NCBI RefSeq assembly: GCF_011077955.1
Contig: NZ_JAALBX010000001.1
Span: 434,001-498,000, forward strand
Length of the DNA stretch: 64,000 nucleotides
Source of the DNA: Citrobacter freundii
GTDB lineage: Bacteria > Pseudomonadota > Gammaproteobacteria > Enterobacterales > Enterobacteriaceae
Direction: 5' to 3'
Shown here piece by piece: positions 11,894 through 21,628 of this stretch. Below the pieces are notes generated by a model, which saw nothing but the letters and a program-made list of their open reading frames with translations, searched no databases and was not told where the DNA came from. Numbering within the stretch: position 1 is the stretch's first letter; each line of letters starts with the position of its first letter. The position numbers and the translations under genes are program-made.

Positions 11894-13412
11894 GGTTTAC
11901 GTCATTCATTTCAGGGTTAACAACCAGTTGCAGCGACGAAAAAAGATCGCTTGCGAGCATACCACGCGCGCCGTTACGGCTGGCGACAACATCTGCGGCG
12001 GCGGCATGAGCAACACACCCCGCACAAGCGGCATCTAAAAGATTGAGTTTTTGACCCAATAATGCGCCGATAATACCAGACAGTACATCGCCCATTCCGC
12101 CCGTCGCCATGCCGGGATTGCCGGCATCGATAATAGCGATATCGCCATTTTCTTCTACGACAAGCGTACCCGCGCCTTTTAAGACCACAACGCCGCCATA
12201 ACGTTTCGCCAGACGACGAGCGGCAAGTAAGCGATCGCTTTCAATTTGCGCCACATCGCAATTGAGCAAACGCGCCGCTTCGCCAGGATGCGGCGTGATA
12301 ACCCGATTCTGACGTTTATCGGGATTGAATGCCAGAAGGTTGAGCGCATCCGCATCCCACAGCATCGGTTTTTGCGAATTCTCAGTTTTTTGCAGGGCGC
12401 GTTTGCCCCATTTTTCCTGACCAAGACCTGGGCCGATAACCACAACATCTGCCCAATCAAGGCCTGTTGTCAGGGATTCATCCGTGAGTTCTTGCACCAT
12501 TAATTCAGGCCGGGCGGTGAGTAAGGCCGCACTATTTTCCAGGCGCGTGAGTACGCGCACCAGTCCAGCGCCCGCCCGTAGCGCCGCTTCACCCGCCAGA
12601 CGGATCGCGCCGGCTGTGCCGTGGTCGCCGCCAATGACCAAAAGCCGCCCGTTATCCCCTTTATGCGAGGTGGCGCGGCGCGGTTTTAGCCAGTGCGCCA
12701 GCGATGCGGCATCATAGCGATGGATAGCAGCGGTTTTTTCAGCAAGCCAACTTTCCAACCCAAGCGCATTGAAATGCAATTCGCCCACAACATCCCGCGC
12801 TTTGCCGGTCAACAGGCCGGGTTTAAGAGCAATAAAGGTCACCGTCTGCTGCGCCACGATGACGCTACCGGGCGTCGCGCCCGTTTCGGCCAGCAGCCCC
12901 GAAGGGATATCCAGCGCCAGAACCGGAGCCGGATCGGCATTGGCTTTTTCAATCAGTGCGCTAAGCGATGGACGCGGGGCGCTTGCAAGACCGGTTCCTG
13001 CTAATCCATCGATAATGAGCGACACGCCTTGCGGCCAGGGCATCGTTGCGGCGTGAATTTCTCCGCCAGCGTTAAGCCAGGCGTCGCGCGCGCAGGCCGC
13101 TTCTTCCGGGAGCGGTTTATCGCTTTCAAGGGCCAGCAGCGTAACGTCGATACCATCGGCTTTCGCAAGCCGCGCGACCACATAACCATCGCCACCATTG
13201 TTACCATGACCACACAGCACCAGCCAGCGCTGCGCATCAGGCCAACTGGCACGCGCCAGGCGAAACGCGGCCTCTCCTGCGCGGAGCATTAATTCATACA
13301 GGGTAATCCCGAGGCTATCCGCCGCCTCTTGCTCTGCCTGTCTTACCCACTCAGCGGGCCATACTGAATGTGGTATACTGCTACGGTTATTGTTACGTCG
13401 ATGGTCCGTCAT
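11886..13412 (-). CDS. nnr: bifunctional NAD(P)HX epimerase / dehydratase
   Basis: Nnr repairs hydrated NAD(P)H: the N-terminal YjeF_N domain (about residues 1-215, with [15 protein letters not shown]) epimerizes NAD(P)HX, and the C-terminal carbohydrate-kinase-like domain (with [16 protein letters not shown] and [16 protein letters not shown]) dehydrates it with ADP. I take the start MTDHRRNN at 13412: AAGGGG lies seven bases upstream, whereas the seven-codon-longer frame adds an unconserved leader. The protein is slightly shorter at its C-terminus than in E. coli. The start codon shares two bases with the divergent queG start. Confidence 0.94.
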   Translation of the reverse strand: MTDHRRNNNRSSIPHSVWPAEWVRQAEQEAADSLGITLYELMLRAGEAAFRLARASWPDAQRWLVLCGHGNNGGDGYVVARLAKADGIDVTLLALESDKPLPEEAACARDAWLNAGGEIHAATMPWPQGVSLIIDGLAGTGLASAPRPSLSALIEKANADPAPVLALDIPSGLLAETGATPGSVIVAQQTVTFIALKPGLLTGKARDVVGELHFNALGLESWLAEKTAAIHRYDAASLAHWLKPRRATSHKGDNGRLLVIGGDHGTAGAIRLAGEAALRAGAGLVRVLTRLENSAALLTARPELMVQELTDESLTTGLDWADVVVIGPGLGQEKWGKRALQKTENSQKPMLWDADALNLLAFNPDKRQNRVITPHPGEAARLLNCDVAQIESDRLLAARRLAKRYGGVVVLKGAGTLVVEENGDIAIIDAGNPGMATGGMGDVLSGIIGALLGQKLNLLDAACAGCVAHAAAADVVASRNGARGMLASDLFSSLQLVVNPEMNDVNHD

Positions 13413-13413
13413 G
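13366..13413 (+). promoter_or_regulatory. queG promoter inside nnr, and a shared CATG double start
   Basis: TGGTATACT at 13371-13379 is an extended -10 element pointing to queG, predicting a leader of about 25 bases; no good -35 is visible. At 13410-13413 the palindrome CATG supplies the ATG of nnr on the minus strand (13412-13410) and the ATG of queG on the plus strand (13411-13413). Each gene's promoter and ribosome-binding region must therefore lie within the other's coding sequence. Confidence 0.6.
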
Positions 13414-14550
13414 TCAGAACCCCTTGATCTCACTCTTCTCGCGCAAAAAATTAAACAATGGGGTAACGAACTCGGCTTTCAGCACGTCGGTATTACCGAT
13501 ACCGATTTGAGCCCCCACGAACCTGCACTCCTGGCATGGCTGGACAAACAATATCACGGCGAAATGGAATGGATGGCGCGTCACGGTATGATGCGCGCCC
13601 GTCCGCATGAATTGCTGCCTGGCACCCTGCGCGTCATCAGCGTCAGGATGAACTATTTGCCCGCCAACGCGGCTTTTGCGCGCACCTTAAAAGATCCCTC
13701 GCTGGGTTATATCAGCCGTTATGCGCTGGGACGTGATTACCACAAGCTAATGCGCAATCGGCTAAAAAAGCTGGGGGAGACTATTCAGGAGCAATACGCG
13801 TCGCTGAATTTTAGACCCTTTGTGGATTCCGCGCCCGTGCTTGAACGTCCTTTAGCTGCAAAGGCCGGACTGGGCTGGACAGGTAAGCACTCACTTATTC
13901 TTGATCGCAGCGCAGGCTCTTTCTTTTTTCTCGGAGAATTACTGGTCGATATTCCTCTGCCGGTAGATACCCCCGTAGAAGAAGGTTGTGGTCGCTGCGT
14001 GGCGTGTATGACTATTTGTCCGACCGGGGCGATAGTTGAGCCTTACACGGTAGACGCGCGTCGCTGTATTTCCTATCTCACCATTGAACTGGAAGGCGCG
14101 ATCCCAGAAGCGCTTCGGCCACTCATTGGCAACCGTATCTACGGCTGCGACGACTGCCAGCTTATTTGCCCCTGGAATCGTTTCTCGCAGATCACCAATG
14201 AAGCGGATTTTTCGCCGCGCCAGGTCTTGCACAGTCCGCAGCTTGTCGAGCTTTTCAGTTGGAGCGAAGCGTACTTTCTGAAAATGACTGAAGGCTCAGC
14301 CATTCGCCGCATCGGTCATGTGCGTTTTTTACGTAATATTGCCGTGGCGTTAGGAAACGCGCCCTGGGATGAAGCTCATCTAAATGCGCTGGCAAAACGA
14401 AGAGGTGAGCACCCACTTCTGGATGAACATATAGACTGGGCGATTGCGCAACAAATAACCAAACGAAACGCCGCCGGAATAGACGTGCAACAGCCCAAAA
14501 AACAGCGCCTGGTAAGAGTCATTGAGAAGGGGTTAACGCGGGATGCTTAA
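13411..14550 (+). CDS. queG: epoxyqueuosine reductase
   Basis: QueG reduces epoxyqueuosine to queuosine in tRNA, the last step of Q synthesis, using cobalamin and two [4Fe-4S] clusters. The 379-residue protein has the N-terminal cobalamin-binding domain and then two ferredoxin-like cysteine clusters, CGRCVACMTICP and a second with CDDCQLICPW, followed by a HEAT-like tail. The start [10 protein letters not shown] at 13411 fits the family; an earlier in-frame ATG at 13390 lies between the predicted promoter and this start. It is divergent from nnr and followed by the datA-like region. Confidence 0.95.
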   Translation: MSEPLDLTLLAQKIKQWGNELGFQHVGITDTDLSPHEPALLAWLDKQYHGEMEWMARHGMMRARPHELLPGTLRVISVRMNYLPANAAFARTLKDPSLGYISRYALGRDYHKLMRNRLKKLGETIQEQYASLNFRPFVDSAPVLERPLAAKAGLGWTGKHSLILDRSAGSFFFLGELLVDIPLPVDTPVEEGCGRCVACMTICPTGAIVEPYTVDARRCISYLTIELEGAIPEALRPLIGNRIYGCDDCQLICPWNRFSQITNEADFSPRQVLHSPQLVELFSWSEAYFLKMTEGSAIRRIGHVRFLRNIAVALGNAPWDEAHLNALAKRRGEHPLLDEHIDWAIAQQITKRNAAGIDVQQPKKQRLVRVIEKGLTRDA

Positions 14551-14554
14551 CGGA

Positions 14555-14805
14555 TTTCTGCTGTGAATAAAATTTAAAAGGTCTTGCCATTCAACCGGGA
14601 AATAGACGTCAGTGATCGAATTAACATTTTTCGACCTCCGATTTTTTTAATAAAAAACAAGTAATTATCAAAAAGATGTCAAAATGTGAATCGTAGTCTA
14701 CGGCGGAGCGGCAAAAAATAAGCTGTGGATAAGTCTGTGCAAAGTCCTGTTTCAATCTCGTGAAAAAGGCTTACAGACAAGGTAACTTGCTGTGGATAAT
14801 TTATT
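14555..14805. promoter_or_regulatory. datA: datA-like cluster of DnaA boxes
   Basis: Three sequences fit the DnaA-box consensus TTATNCACA on the minus strand: TGTGAATAA at 14562-14570, TGTGGATAA at 14724-14732 and TGTGGATAA at 14791-14799 (written as plus-strand complements). A candidate IHF site (TATCAA-N4-ATG, one mismatch) is at 14666-14678. In E. coli the DnaA-titrating and DnaA-ATP-hydrolysing locus datA lies in this same gap between queG and the tRNA-Gly genes. The match of position and motifs is good evidence; activity is inferred. E. coli datA has five boxes, and I find three clear ones plus weaker variants. Confidence 0.7.
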
Positions 14806-14817
14806 CGGAAAGAAATT

Positions 14818-14893
<76 letters not shown>

Positions 14894-14966
14894 TTAATCT
14901 TCGTCTTTCACGCTGTTGTTAAATACAACGCAAAATCCTGCGATTGGGTGGTGCTGAATCAAATTT

Positions 14967-15042
<76 letters not shown>

Positions 15043-15072
15043 CCAACGTGAACTGCATTTCTGCTCTGTCAC

Positions 15073-15110
15073 GGGAGGCGCATTATACGAGAAATCATCA
15101 CAGTCGCAAT
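15073..15110 (-). promoter_or_regulatory. tRNA-Gly operon promoter
   Basis: On the minus strand TTGCGA (15109-15104) and TATAAT (15087-15082) are 16 bases apart and are followed by GCGCCTCCC, a GC-rich discriminator typical of stable-RNA promoters under stringent control. The predicted start lies about 30 bases before the first tRNA. Confidence 0.8.
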
Positions 15111-15253
15111 ACTTTAAAAGCGTTTTTTTGTGATTTTTATCCGAATGCTGATTTTATCAACAACGTGGTGAAATTAAAAACACCTTTGTTACAAAAGAGT
15201 TATCAGAAAAAATTTACCCTTCTTCATTCAGCGTAAAGCGTATACCGACATAT

Positions 15254-15420
15254 TCAAGCGGCTGGTGAAAAATCGGCGGCAATCGGAGTGCAGAATCCAC
15301 CCCGCACACCATAAATCGCCTGGGTGCCGCCACGTTCACTAAACGCAATATCCCCCTCGTCACTCAGCAAGGCAGCAGCATGCAACGAGCGCTGTTGTGT
15401 TGGGGATCGGCTCTGAACGT
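15254..15420 (-). pseudogene. unidentified coding remnant without a start
   Basis: On the minus strand a frame of about 55 codons, ending with a TGA at 15254-15256, is open and reads like protein (for example ALLSDEGDIAFSERGG followed by TQAIYGVRGGF). There is no ATG, GTG or TTG in a plausible place, and its upstream end runs into the ybiW terminator. I do not recognise it. It may be the 3' end of a gene lost when the ybiW block was placed here, or chance. Confidence 0.3.
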
Positions 15421-15424
15421 GAAG

Positions 15425-15453
15425 AAAGCGCAGCGACGTCGCCGCTGCGCTTT
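15425..15453 (-). terminator. terminator after ybiW
   Basis: An 11-bp stem AAAGCGCAGCG / CGCTGCGCTTT (15425-15435, 15443-15453) lies immediately after the ybiW stop and is followed by CTTCACG on the minus strand. The stem is strong but the T-tract is short. Confidence 0.6.
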
Positions 15454-15461
15454 ATAGTAAG

Positions 15462-17894
15462 TTACAACGTGTGCTCAGTACGGGCGATGATATCGTCCTG
15501 CGCATCTGGCGACAGGGCGGTAAAGAACGCGGAATATCCCGCCACTCGCACCACCAGATCGCGATACTGATCCGGGTGTTTCTTCGCATCCAGCAAGGTT
15601 TCCCGCGAAACGATGTTGTACTGAATATGCCAGCCCTTATGCACTTCGAAGAAGGTTCTCAGCATCATCATTAGCTTCACGCGGTCACTGTTGTTTTCAA
15701 GCGTTGCCGGGTTCAGTTTCTGATTGAGCAACACCCCGCCGAGAATCGAACCGGTGGGCAATTTACCGACAGAACTGATGACCGCCGTCGGCCCAAGATG
15801 GTCGGTACCTGAAGCAGGGCTCGCGCCTTCCGCCAACGGTGTTTTGGCTTTGCGTCCATCTGGCGTCGCCATCGTGGCCGCGCCGAAAGGCACATTCGCA
15901 GAAATTGACGAGGTCCCGGCGTAATAATTACCGCCGACAGGCCCTCTGCCATAGCGGGGGTTGTGATAATTTTTAATTTCGTCGATATAGGTTTGATAAG
16001 CGCGCGCCAGCAACTCATCCACACTGTCATCGTCGTTGCCGTACTTCGGCGCATTGTTGATAAGCCTCTGGCGCAGTTGCTCATGCGTCAGGCCCTCAAA
16101 ATCATCGGCCAGGGCCTGCGCCAGTTGCTGCTGACCAATAACACCCTGCTCGAAGACCAACTTTTTCACCGCCGCCAGGCTATTGCCAAGGTTAGCGATA
16201 CCCACCTGCAGGCCGGATACCCAGTCATATTTCGCGCCGCCCTGCTTGATGCTTTTTGCCCGTTCAATGCAGTCATCCACCAATGCCGAGCAGAGAATAT
16301 CCGGGACGTTCTCTTCCAGCATGGTATCTACCACATACTCGATTTCGATGGATTTGCGGGTGTAGTAGCGAATCTGGTTATCCCAGGCATCCATCACTTG
16401 GTCAAAGGATGCGAAATTGCCCTTCGACAGCGCCTGCGCCTGTGGCAAGAAGACTTTACCGCTGGTAGCATCTCTGCCCTCTTCCAGCGCCGCCAGCATC
16501 ACGCGCGCGAAGTTGATAAAGCTCATCCCGGTACAGCGGTAACCCCATTTGCCCCCCACCGCAGTTTCGATGCAGCCAATCGCGGCATACTGGTAGGCAT
16601 CTTCGGGCTCTACGCCAAGTTTGATGAACTCGGGAATAACAATCTCATCGTTGTTAAACGCCGGCATACCAAAGCCGCAGCGAATCACCTGTACGCAGGC
16701 ATCCAGGAAGTCATCGCTCATCCCGGCGTGATAGCGCACGCTGAGATTCGGCTGAGTGGAGCGCAGGCGTCCGCATGATTCGAGGACAGCGTAAGAAAGC
16801 GGATTCACCGCGTCCGTCGCCACGCCATTAACCAGATTCTGTCCGCCGATGGTCACGTTCTGATACAGCGGGCTCCCCGCCGATGCTTTTGAGTGCGAGC
16901 CAGAGCGGATTTTGTTCACTTCCAGCAACTTCAGCCAGCAACTATGCAGCATTTCGATGGCTTGCTCGCGGGTCAGGGATTGCTCCAGTTCGACATCGCG
17001 GCGATACCACGGGTAGAGATATTGATCCAGGCGACCAAAAGAAACGGAGTGACCATTGGACTCGATTTGTAAAATCAGTTGAATGAAATAGCACAGTTGC
17101 AGCGCCTGCCAGAATGTTTTTGGCGGTTCGTGAGCAATCACTTCGCAGTTTTCAGCAATGGCCAGCAGCTCGGTTTGGCGCGCAGCGCGCGTTTCTTGCT
17201 GCGCCATGTTCCGTGCGAGCGCGGCAAAACGCTGAATATGATGGCTAACCGCTTCCAGTGCGATATCGAGCGCTTTTAAGAACTGTTCGCCGTGCAAGTC
17301 TTCCAGAACGGTCAGGTTGATGCGTGAACGGCGCTCGGCCACTTTTTGGCGCAAACCGTCCATGCCGAGTTCCAGCAGCAGCGGGAAATTCACCGCCAGA
17401 TGTGCGTCGCCGGACGTCATGTTGCCTTCGGCTTTGATGATGCCGGTATCCAGCAGTGCTTTTTGTTCGCTGGTAAACATACCGTAGCAGCGGTCCTGTA
17501 CCGTCTGCCCACGCCACCACGGGCAAATCTCATGCAGCACGCGTTTGTTTTCTTCGCTGACCGCAAATCCCGCGCCGGGACGATCCGCCAGATCGTCAAT
17601 CTCTTTTTCGATCCAGGAAACCGTGTACTCCGGGAATATCGGCGCAGCGCGTACTTCACTTGCCTGGTTTCCGACAATCAGCTCGTCGTGCTTAATCCAG
17701 ATAGTGCGCTCCGCCAGATGATGCGCCAGCGCCAGCGCGCGACGTACCGCGATCGGTTTATCTAAATTCTTTTGATAAGCCTCGGTGTAATGTTGGGCAC
17801 GTTCGGTACAAACTGGCGGCTTCACAATATGCACCAGCGCGTTTTTATGCGCCTTAATACGGTCACTTAGCACATCGAGTTTCAGGGTGGTCAT
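15462..17894 (-). CDS. ybiW: YbiW-type glycyl-radical enzyme (pyruvate formate-lyase family)
   Basis: This is a glycyl-radical enzyme of the PFL/dehydratase superfamily whose substrate is not established to my knowledge. The 810 residues match E. coli YbiW throughout. Visible active-site parts are Cys441 in the loop IGCIETAVGGKW and the radical-bearing Gly786 in RVAGYSAFF near the C-terminus. The Cys loop reads GCIET rather than the GCVEP of glycerol dehydratase and choline lyase, so neither activity should be assumed. The activating enzyme ybiY starts the operon four bases upstream. The enzyme is expected to act only without oxygen, in keeping with the FNR box at 18856-18869. Confidence 0.93.
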   Translation of the reverse strand: MTTLKLDVLSDRIKAHKNALVHIVKPPVCTERAQHYTEAYQKNLDKPIAVRRALALAHHLAERTIWIKHDELIVGNQASEVRAAPIFPEYTVSWIEKEIDDLADRPGAGFAVSEENKRVLHEICPWWRGQTVQDRCYGMFTSEQKALLDTGIIKAEGNMTSGDAHLAVNFPLLLELGMDGLRQKVAERRSRINLTVLEDLHGEQFLKALDIALEAVSHHIQRFAALARNMAQQETRAARQTELLAIAENCEVIAHEPPKTFWQALQLCYFIQLILQIESNGHSVSFGRLDQYLYPWYRRDVELEQSLTREQAIEMLHSCWLKLLEVNKIRSGSHSKASAGSPLYQNVTIGGQNLVNGVATDAVNPLSYAVLESCGRLRSTQPNLSVRYHAGMSDDFLDACVQVIRCGFGMPAFNNDEIVIPEFIKLGVEPEDAYQYAAIGCIETAVGGKWGYRCTGMSFINFARVMLAALEEGRDATSGKVFLPQAQALSKGNFASFDQVMDAWDNQIRYYTRKSIEIEYVVDTMLEENVPDILCSALVDDCIERAKSIKQGGAKYDWVSGLQVGIANLGNSLAAVKKLVFEQGVIGQQQLAQALADDFEGLTHEQLRQRLINNAPKYGNDDDSVDELLARAYQTYIDEIKNYHNPRYGRGPVGGNYYAGTSSISANVPFGAATMATPDGRKAKTPLAEGASPASGTDHLGPTAVISSVGKLPTGSILGGVLLNQKLNPATLENNSDRVKLMMMLRTFFEVHKGWHIQYNIVSRETLLDAKKHPDQYRDLVVRVAGYSAFFTALSPDAQDDIIARTEHTL

Positions 17895-17898
17895 GACA

Positions 17899-18807
17899 TT
17901 ATCCTCTCAAAGTAGCCGTCAGGCCCTTCTCACGGGCGCAGGACTGGGCAAAATCAAGCAATTCCGGCGCATCAAGCGGTTTATCAGGCGCCAGGTAGGG
18001 TTGGTTTAACAGGTGATATTTGTTAATGCCCAGCGTGTGATAGGGCAAAAAATGAATCTCTTTGACGTGAAGCGTCGTCGCGGCGAAATCAGTGATCGCC
18101 TCAATGGACGCTTCATCAGCGTTGAAACCTGGAATTAGCGGAACCCGAATAATCATCTGTTTTCCGGCTGCCGCTACGTTTTCGAGATTTTTCATCACGC
18201 GACGAGCAGACCCATCGGTCCATGTTTTAAATGCGCCCTCGTCTACGTGTTTAAGGTCGGCAAGAAACAAGTCGGTATACGCAAGCGCGGGCTCAATGTA
18301 GTGCCATGGCACGTGCAGGCAGGTTTCCACTGCGGTATGAATCCCTTGCTCATGGCTGGCTTTCAATAACGCCTGCGCCATGGTCGGATTCATAAAAGGC
18401 TCGCCCCCAGAAAGCGTCAACCCGCCGCCGCTGCGGTCATAAAAGGGTTTATCACGCAGCACTGTCGCCATGATCTGCGTAACGCTTTTTTCTTCTCCGC
18501 AAACGGTGAGCGCCTGCGTGGGGCAACACTCCTGTAAACGATCAAGATGAACGGATTCGAGCTTTTCACGGTGGATAATCAGCCCCGACACGCTACGTTG
18601 AATAATGTCTGGCACTGCTTGCTGGCAAAGTTCGCAGCCATCAAGGCACAGTCGGGCATCAAACAAAACATCGCGTTCCCGTGAGCGACTTTCGGGGTTT
18701 TGGCACCAGCGACATCCAAGCGAGCACCCTTTAAAAAACACTACGGTGCGAATGCCGGGCCCATCATGAGTTGAATAGCGCTGGATATTGAAAATCATAA
18801 TATTCAC
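17899..18807 (-). CDS. ybiY: radical-SAM activase for YbiW
   Basis: This enzyme uses S-adenosylmethionine and a [4Fe-4S] cluster to install the glycyl radical on its partner. The cluster motif is CSLGCRWC (CxxxCxx(W)C) near residues 28-35. It is followed by a ferredoxin-like insert with several cysteines (CLDGCELC and more) typical of the larger activases, and then the SGGEP motif. It is 302 residues from the first start; starting at MIFNIQRYS three codons later (18798) fits E. coli YbiY better. ybiW follows directly. It is divergent from fsaA across a shared control region. Confidence 0.92.
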   Translation of the reverse strand: MNIMIFNIQRYSTHDGPGIRTVVFFKGCSLGCRWCQNPESRSRERDVLFDARLCLDGCELCQQAVPDIIQRSVSGLIIHREKLESVHLDRLQECCPTQALTVCGEEKSVTQIMATVLRDKPFYDRSGGGLTLSGGEPFMNPTMAQALLKASHEQGIHTAVETCLHVPWHYIEPALAYTDLFLADLKHVDEGAFKTWTDGSARRVMKNLENVAAAGKQMIIRVPLIPGFNADEASIEAITDFAATTLHVKEIHFLPYHTLGINKYHLLNQPYLAPDKPLDAPELLDFAQSCAREKGLTATLRG

Positions 18808-18820
18808 CGTTTTACTTACG

Positions 18821-18903
18821 TATGAAAATTAAATGACTTTCGAAAGAAAGTAACATTGATTTCGATCAACTGACTGGCAAGGTGCGCAGATATACTGCAT
18901 GTA
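18821..18903. promoter_or_regulatory. divergent FNR-type control region between ybiY and fsaA
   Basis: TTGAT-TTCG-ATCAA at 18856-18869 is a perfect FNR consensus. On the plus strand a -10 TATACT at 18891-18896 puts the fsaA start near 18903, about 40 bases from the centre of the box. On the minus strand TTTAAT (18833-18828) puts the ybiY start near 18821, about 41 bases from the same centre. One dimer could thus activate both promoters at the class-II position. The sites are read directly; the dual use is inferred. Confidence 0.7.
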
Positions 18904-18935
18904 AAGAGTGCATTTCATATTTCGAGGACGACACG

Positions 18936-19601
18936 ATGGAACTTTATCTTGATACCGCCGACGTCGCGGCGGTGGCGCGCCTTGCACGGATCTTCCCGTT
19001 AGCCGGTGTGACGACAAACCCCAGCATTATCGCCAGCGGTAAAAAACCGCTCAACGTCGTGCTTGCACAGTTACAGGACGCACTGGGCGGTAAAGGACGC
19101 CTTTTTGCTCAGGTAATGGCGACGCAGGCAGAAAAAATGGTCGATGACGCGCTGGCGCTGCGGGAGATTATCCCGGATCTGGTTGTGAAAGTGCCGGTCA
19201 CGCCGGAAGGCCTCGCTGCTATCAAGCTTTTAAAACTTCAGGGCGTTCCAACGCTGGGTACGGCAGTTTACGGTGCGGCGCAGGGTTTATTAAGCGCGCT
19301 GGCCGGGGCGGAGTATGTTGCGCCCTACGTGAATCGTATAGACGCGCAAGGCGGCAACGGCATCAAAACCGTCGCTGAGCTGCAACAGTTACTGACGCTG
19401 CATGCGCCGGGCGCGAAAGTGCTGGCGGCGAGTTTTAAAACGCCGCGTCAGGCACTGGATTGTCTGCTTGCAGGCTGCGGCGCGATCACGCTGCCGCTGG
19501 ATGTGGCAGAGCAATTTATCAATACGCCTGCGGTGACGGCAGCGGTTGAGAAATTTGAGCAGGACTGGCAAAAGGCGTTCGGTACGCTTTCTCTGCAATA
19601 A
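18936..19601 (+). CDS. fsaA: fructose-6-phosphate aldolase
   Basis: FsaA is a transaldolase-like aldolase that reversibly splits fructose 6-phosphate into dihydroxyacetone and glyceraldehyde 3-phosphate. The 221-residue protein has the small-transaldolase pattern: GVTTNPSII near residue 25, the Schiff-base Lys85 in VVKVPVT, and [10 protein letters not shown]. The start [10 protein letters not shown] with GAGG upstream is chosen over an 18-codon-longer frame that begins at 18882, upstream of the predicted transcription start. Its pairing with a glycyl-radical enzyme suggests a role in an anaerobic sugar or polyol route, but that route is unknown. Confidence 0.93.
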   Translation: MELYLDTADVAAVARLARIFPLAGVTTNPSIIASGKKPLNVVLAQLQDALGGKGRLFAQVMATQAEKMVDDALALREIIPDLVVKVPVTPEGLAAIKLLKLQGVPTLGTAVYGAAQGLLSALAGAEYVAPYVNRIDAQGGNGIKTVAELQQLLTLHAPGAKVLAASFKTPRQALDCLLAGCGAITLPLDVAEQFINTPAVTAAVEKFEQDWQKAFGTLSLQ

Positions 19602-19695
19602 CGTATTCAGGCCGCACATGGCGGCCTGAACGTTAACACGTGAAGGGCGGGTTCCAGCCCTTCACGCAGAGCGCGTTGCTGCTGGGCGATGAGTC

Positions 19696-20241
19696 TTAAA
19701 GCTTAATAAAATGTTCGCGGTAATACGCCAGTTCCGCCACGGATTCGCGGATATCATCCATCGCCTGATGCGATCCTTCTTTTTTCAAACCCACTAATAT
19801 TTCCGGCTTCCAGCGGCGCGCCAGCTCTTTCAGCGTGCTGACATCCAGATAGCGATAATGGAAATAGGCTTCAAGCTCCGGCATATATTTAAACAAGAAG
19901 CGACGATCCTGACCGATGCTGTTGCCACAGATAGGCGACGTATTTGCAGGCACCCATTTTTTCAGGAACTCAAGGGTCGCTATTTCGGCCGCGCGATCGT
20001 CAAGGGTACTTGCCTTAACACGTTCCACAAGGCCGCTGCCGGTATGCGTACGCACGTTCCAGTCATCCATCAGCGCCAGTTGTTCATCTGATTGATGCAC
20101 CGCGATAACAGGCCCTTCTGCCAGAATATTCAGATTCGCATCGGTAACCAGAGTGGCTATCTCGATAATGCGATCGCGCTCTGGATCGAGCCCTGTCATC
20201 TCCAGATCGATCCAAATCAGATTATTTTCATTTCCACTCAT
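19696..20241 (-). CDS. orn: oligoribonuclease
   Basis: Orn is the essential 3'-to-5' exonuclease that degrades 2-5-nucleotide RNAs, including pGpG from c-di-GMP. The DEDDh motifs are visible: IDLEMTG near the N-terminus, the central NSIGQDRRF, and HQAMDDI near the C-terminus. The start MSGNENN at 20241 gives 181 residues, the usual length; the frame extends four codons upstream. It is divergent from rsgA, with about 110 bases between. Confidence 0.95.
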   Translation of the reverse strand: MSGNENNLIWIDLEMTGLDPERDRIIEIATLVTDANLNILAEGPVIAVHQSDEQLALMDDWNVRTHTGSGLVERVKASTLDDRAAEIATLEFLKKWVPANTSPICGNSIGQDRRFLFKYMPELEAYFHYRYLDVSTLKELARRWKPEILVGLKKEGSHQAMDDIRESVAELAYYREHFIKL

Positions 20242-20352
20242 GCTATTTTCCACCCTTCAGGCGTCACCCACAGTGACGATTGGTTAATTCATATAAAATT
20301 AGTGTGTATCATAGAGGTTTTGCCCATTCCGGGCGACCAGGAGCCAGCACGA

Positions 20353-21405
20353 TTGAGCAAAAATAAACTCTCCAAAGGGCAACAGCGCCGTGTGAATGCA
20401 AACCACCAGCGTCGATTAAAGACAACGGAAAAGCCGGATTACGACGACAACCTGTTTGGCGAGCCGAGCGAAGGTATCGTGATTAGCCGTTTTGGTATGC
20501 ATGCTGACGTTGAGGCGACAGACGGTTCTGTGCACCGCTGTAACATTCGCCGCACCATCCGATCGCTTGTCACCGGCGACCGTGTCGTCTGGCGTCCCGG
20601 CAAAGCGGCTGCGGAAGGCGTAATGGTTAAGGGCATCGTTGAAGCGGTACATGAACGCACTTCTGTTCTCACCCGTCCCGATTTTTATGACGGCGTAAAA
20701 CCCATTGCCGCGAATATCGATCAGATAGTGATCGTCTCCGCGATCCTGCCGGAACTGTCGTTGAATATTATCGATCGTTATCTGGTCGGTTGCGAAACGC
20801 TGAACGTCGAGCCATTGATCGTGTTAAACAAGATCGATCTGCTGGATGAGAAAGGACTGGCTTTCGTTAATGAACAAATGGATATCTACCGCGCAATTGG
20901 TTATCCGGTACTGCTGGTCTCAAGCCATAAGCAACATGGCCTGGATGAACTGCAAACCGCCCTCACCGACCGCATCAGTATCTTCGCCGGGCAGTCAGGC
21001 GTGGGGAAATCAAGCCTGCTCAATGCCCTGCTGGGACTCACAGACGATAGCATTCTTACCAACGATGTCTCTGACGGGTCAGGACTGGGGCAACATACCA
21101 CCACCGCAGCGCGGCTTTATCACTTCCCGCATGGCGGCGATGTGATTGATTCGCCAGGGGTCCGCGAGTTTGGCCTGTGGCACCTTGAGCCTGAAAAAAT
21201 TACCCTGGGATTTGTCGAATTTCACGATTATTTAGGCCATTGTAAATACCGCGACTGCAAACATGACACGGATCCCGGCTGTGCTATTCGTGAAGCGGTA
21301 GAACAAGGGAAAATTGCACAAAGCCGTTTTGATAACTATCACCGTATTCTGGAAAGCATGTCTCAGGTAAAAACGCGTAAAAACTTTTCTGAATCTGATG
21401 ACTGA
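20353..21405 (+). CDS. rsgA: RsgA, 30S-subunit maturation GTPase
   Basis: RsgA is a circularly permuted GTPase that helps the final maturation of the 30S subunit. I take the TTG at 20353 (protein [12 protein letters not shown]) as the start, giving 350 residues, because the 87 extra codons upstream overlap the divergent orn gene and are not conserved. An OB-fold N-terminus is followed by the permuted G motifs (NKIDLL before [12 protein letters not shown] and DSPGVREFG) and a zinc knuckle with CKYRDC plus GC. psd and mscM follow in the same direction. Confidence 0.95.
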   Translation: MSKNKLSKGQQRRVNANHQRRLKTTEKPDYDDNLFGEPSEGIVISRFGMHADVEATDGSVHRCNIRRTIRSLVTGDRVVWRPGKAAAEGVMVKGIVEAVHERTSVLTRPDFYDGVKPIAANIDQIVIVSAILPELSLNIIDRYLVGCETLNVEPLIVLNKIDLLDEKGLAFVNEQMDIYRAIGYPVLLVSSHKQHGLDELQTALTDRISIFAGQSGVGKSSLLNALLGLTDDSILTNDVSDGSGLGQHTTTAARLYHFPHGGDVIDSPGVREFGLWHLEPEKITLGFVEFHDYLGHCKYRDCKHDTDPGCAIREAVEQGKIAQSRFDNYHRILESMSQVKTRKNFSESDD

Positions 21406-21628
21406 CAATTAGGCTGACATACGCAATCTTTTGAGTTGCATCGAGGCGGCAACGGCGCGCTTTCCCCTGATCATAGAGAAATCATCGCGTGGGGCGTTGC
21501 AGGCATCCTCTAAAGATGCAGCTTGAATGATAGCGTGTGGCATCGCTAGAATCGCCCCCCTTTGGGTGTTGTCTGGTCTAAAAGACCGGGCGAGGAATGA
21601 CAAAAAAAACATTAGCCTGGAGGCTACC

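Noticed and set aside
15963..16778. A 271-codon plus-strand frame
   Set aside because: It is the antisense shadow of ybiW, with no ribosome-binding site or family resemblance.
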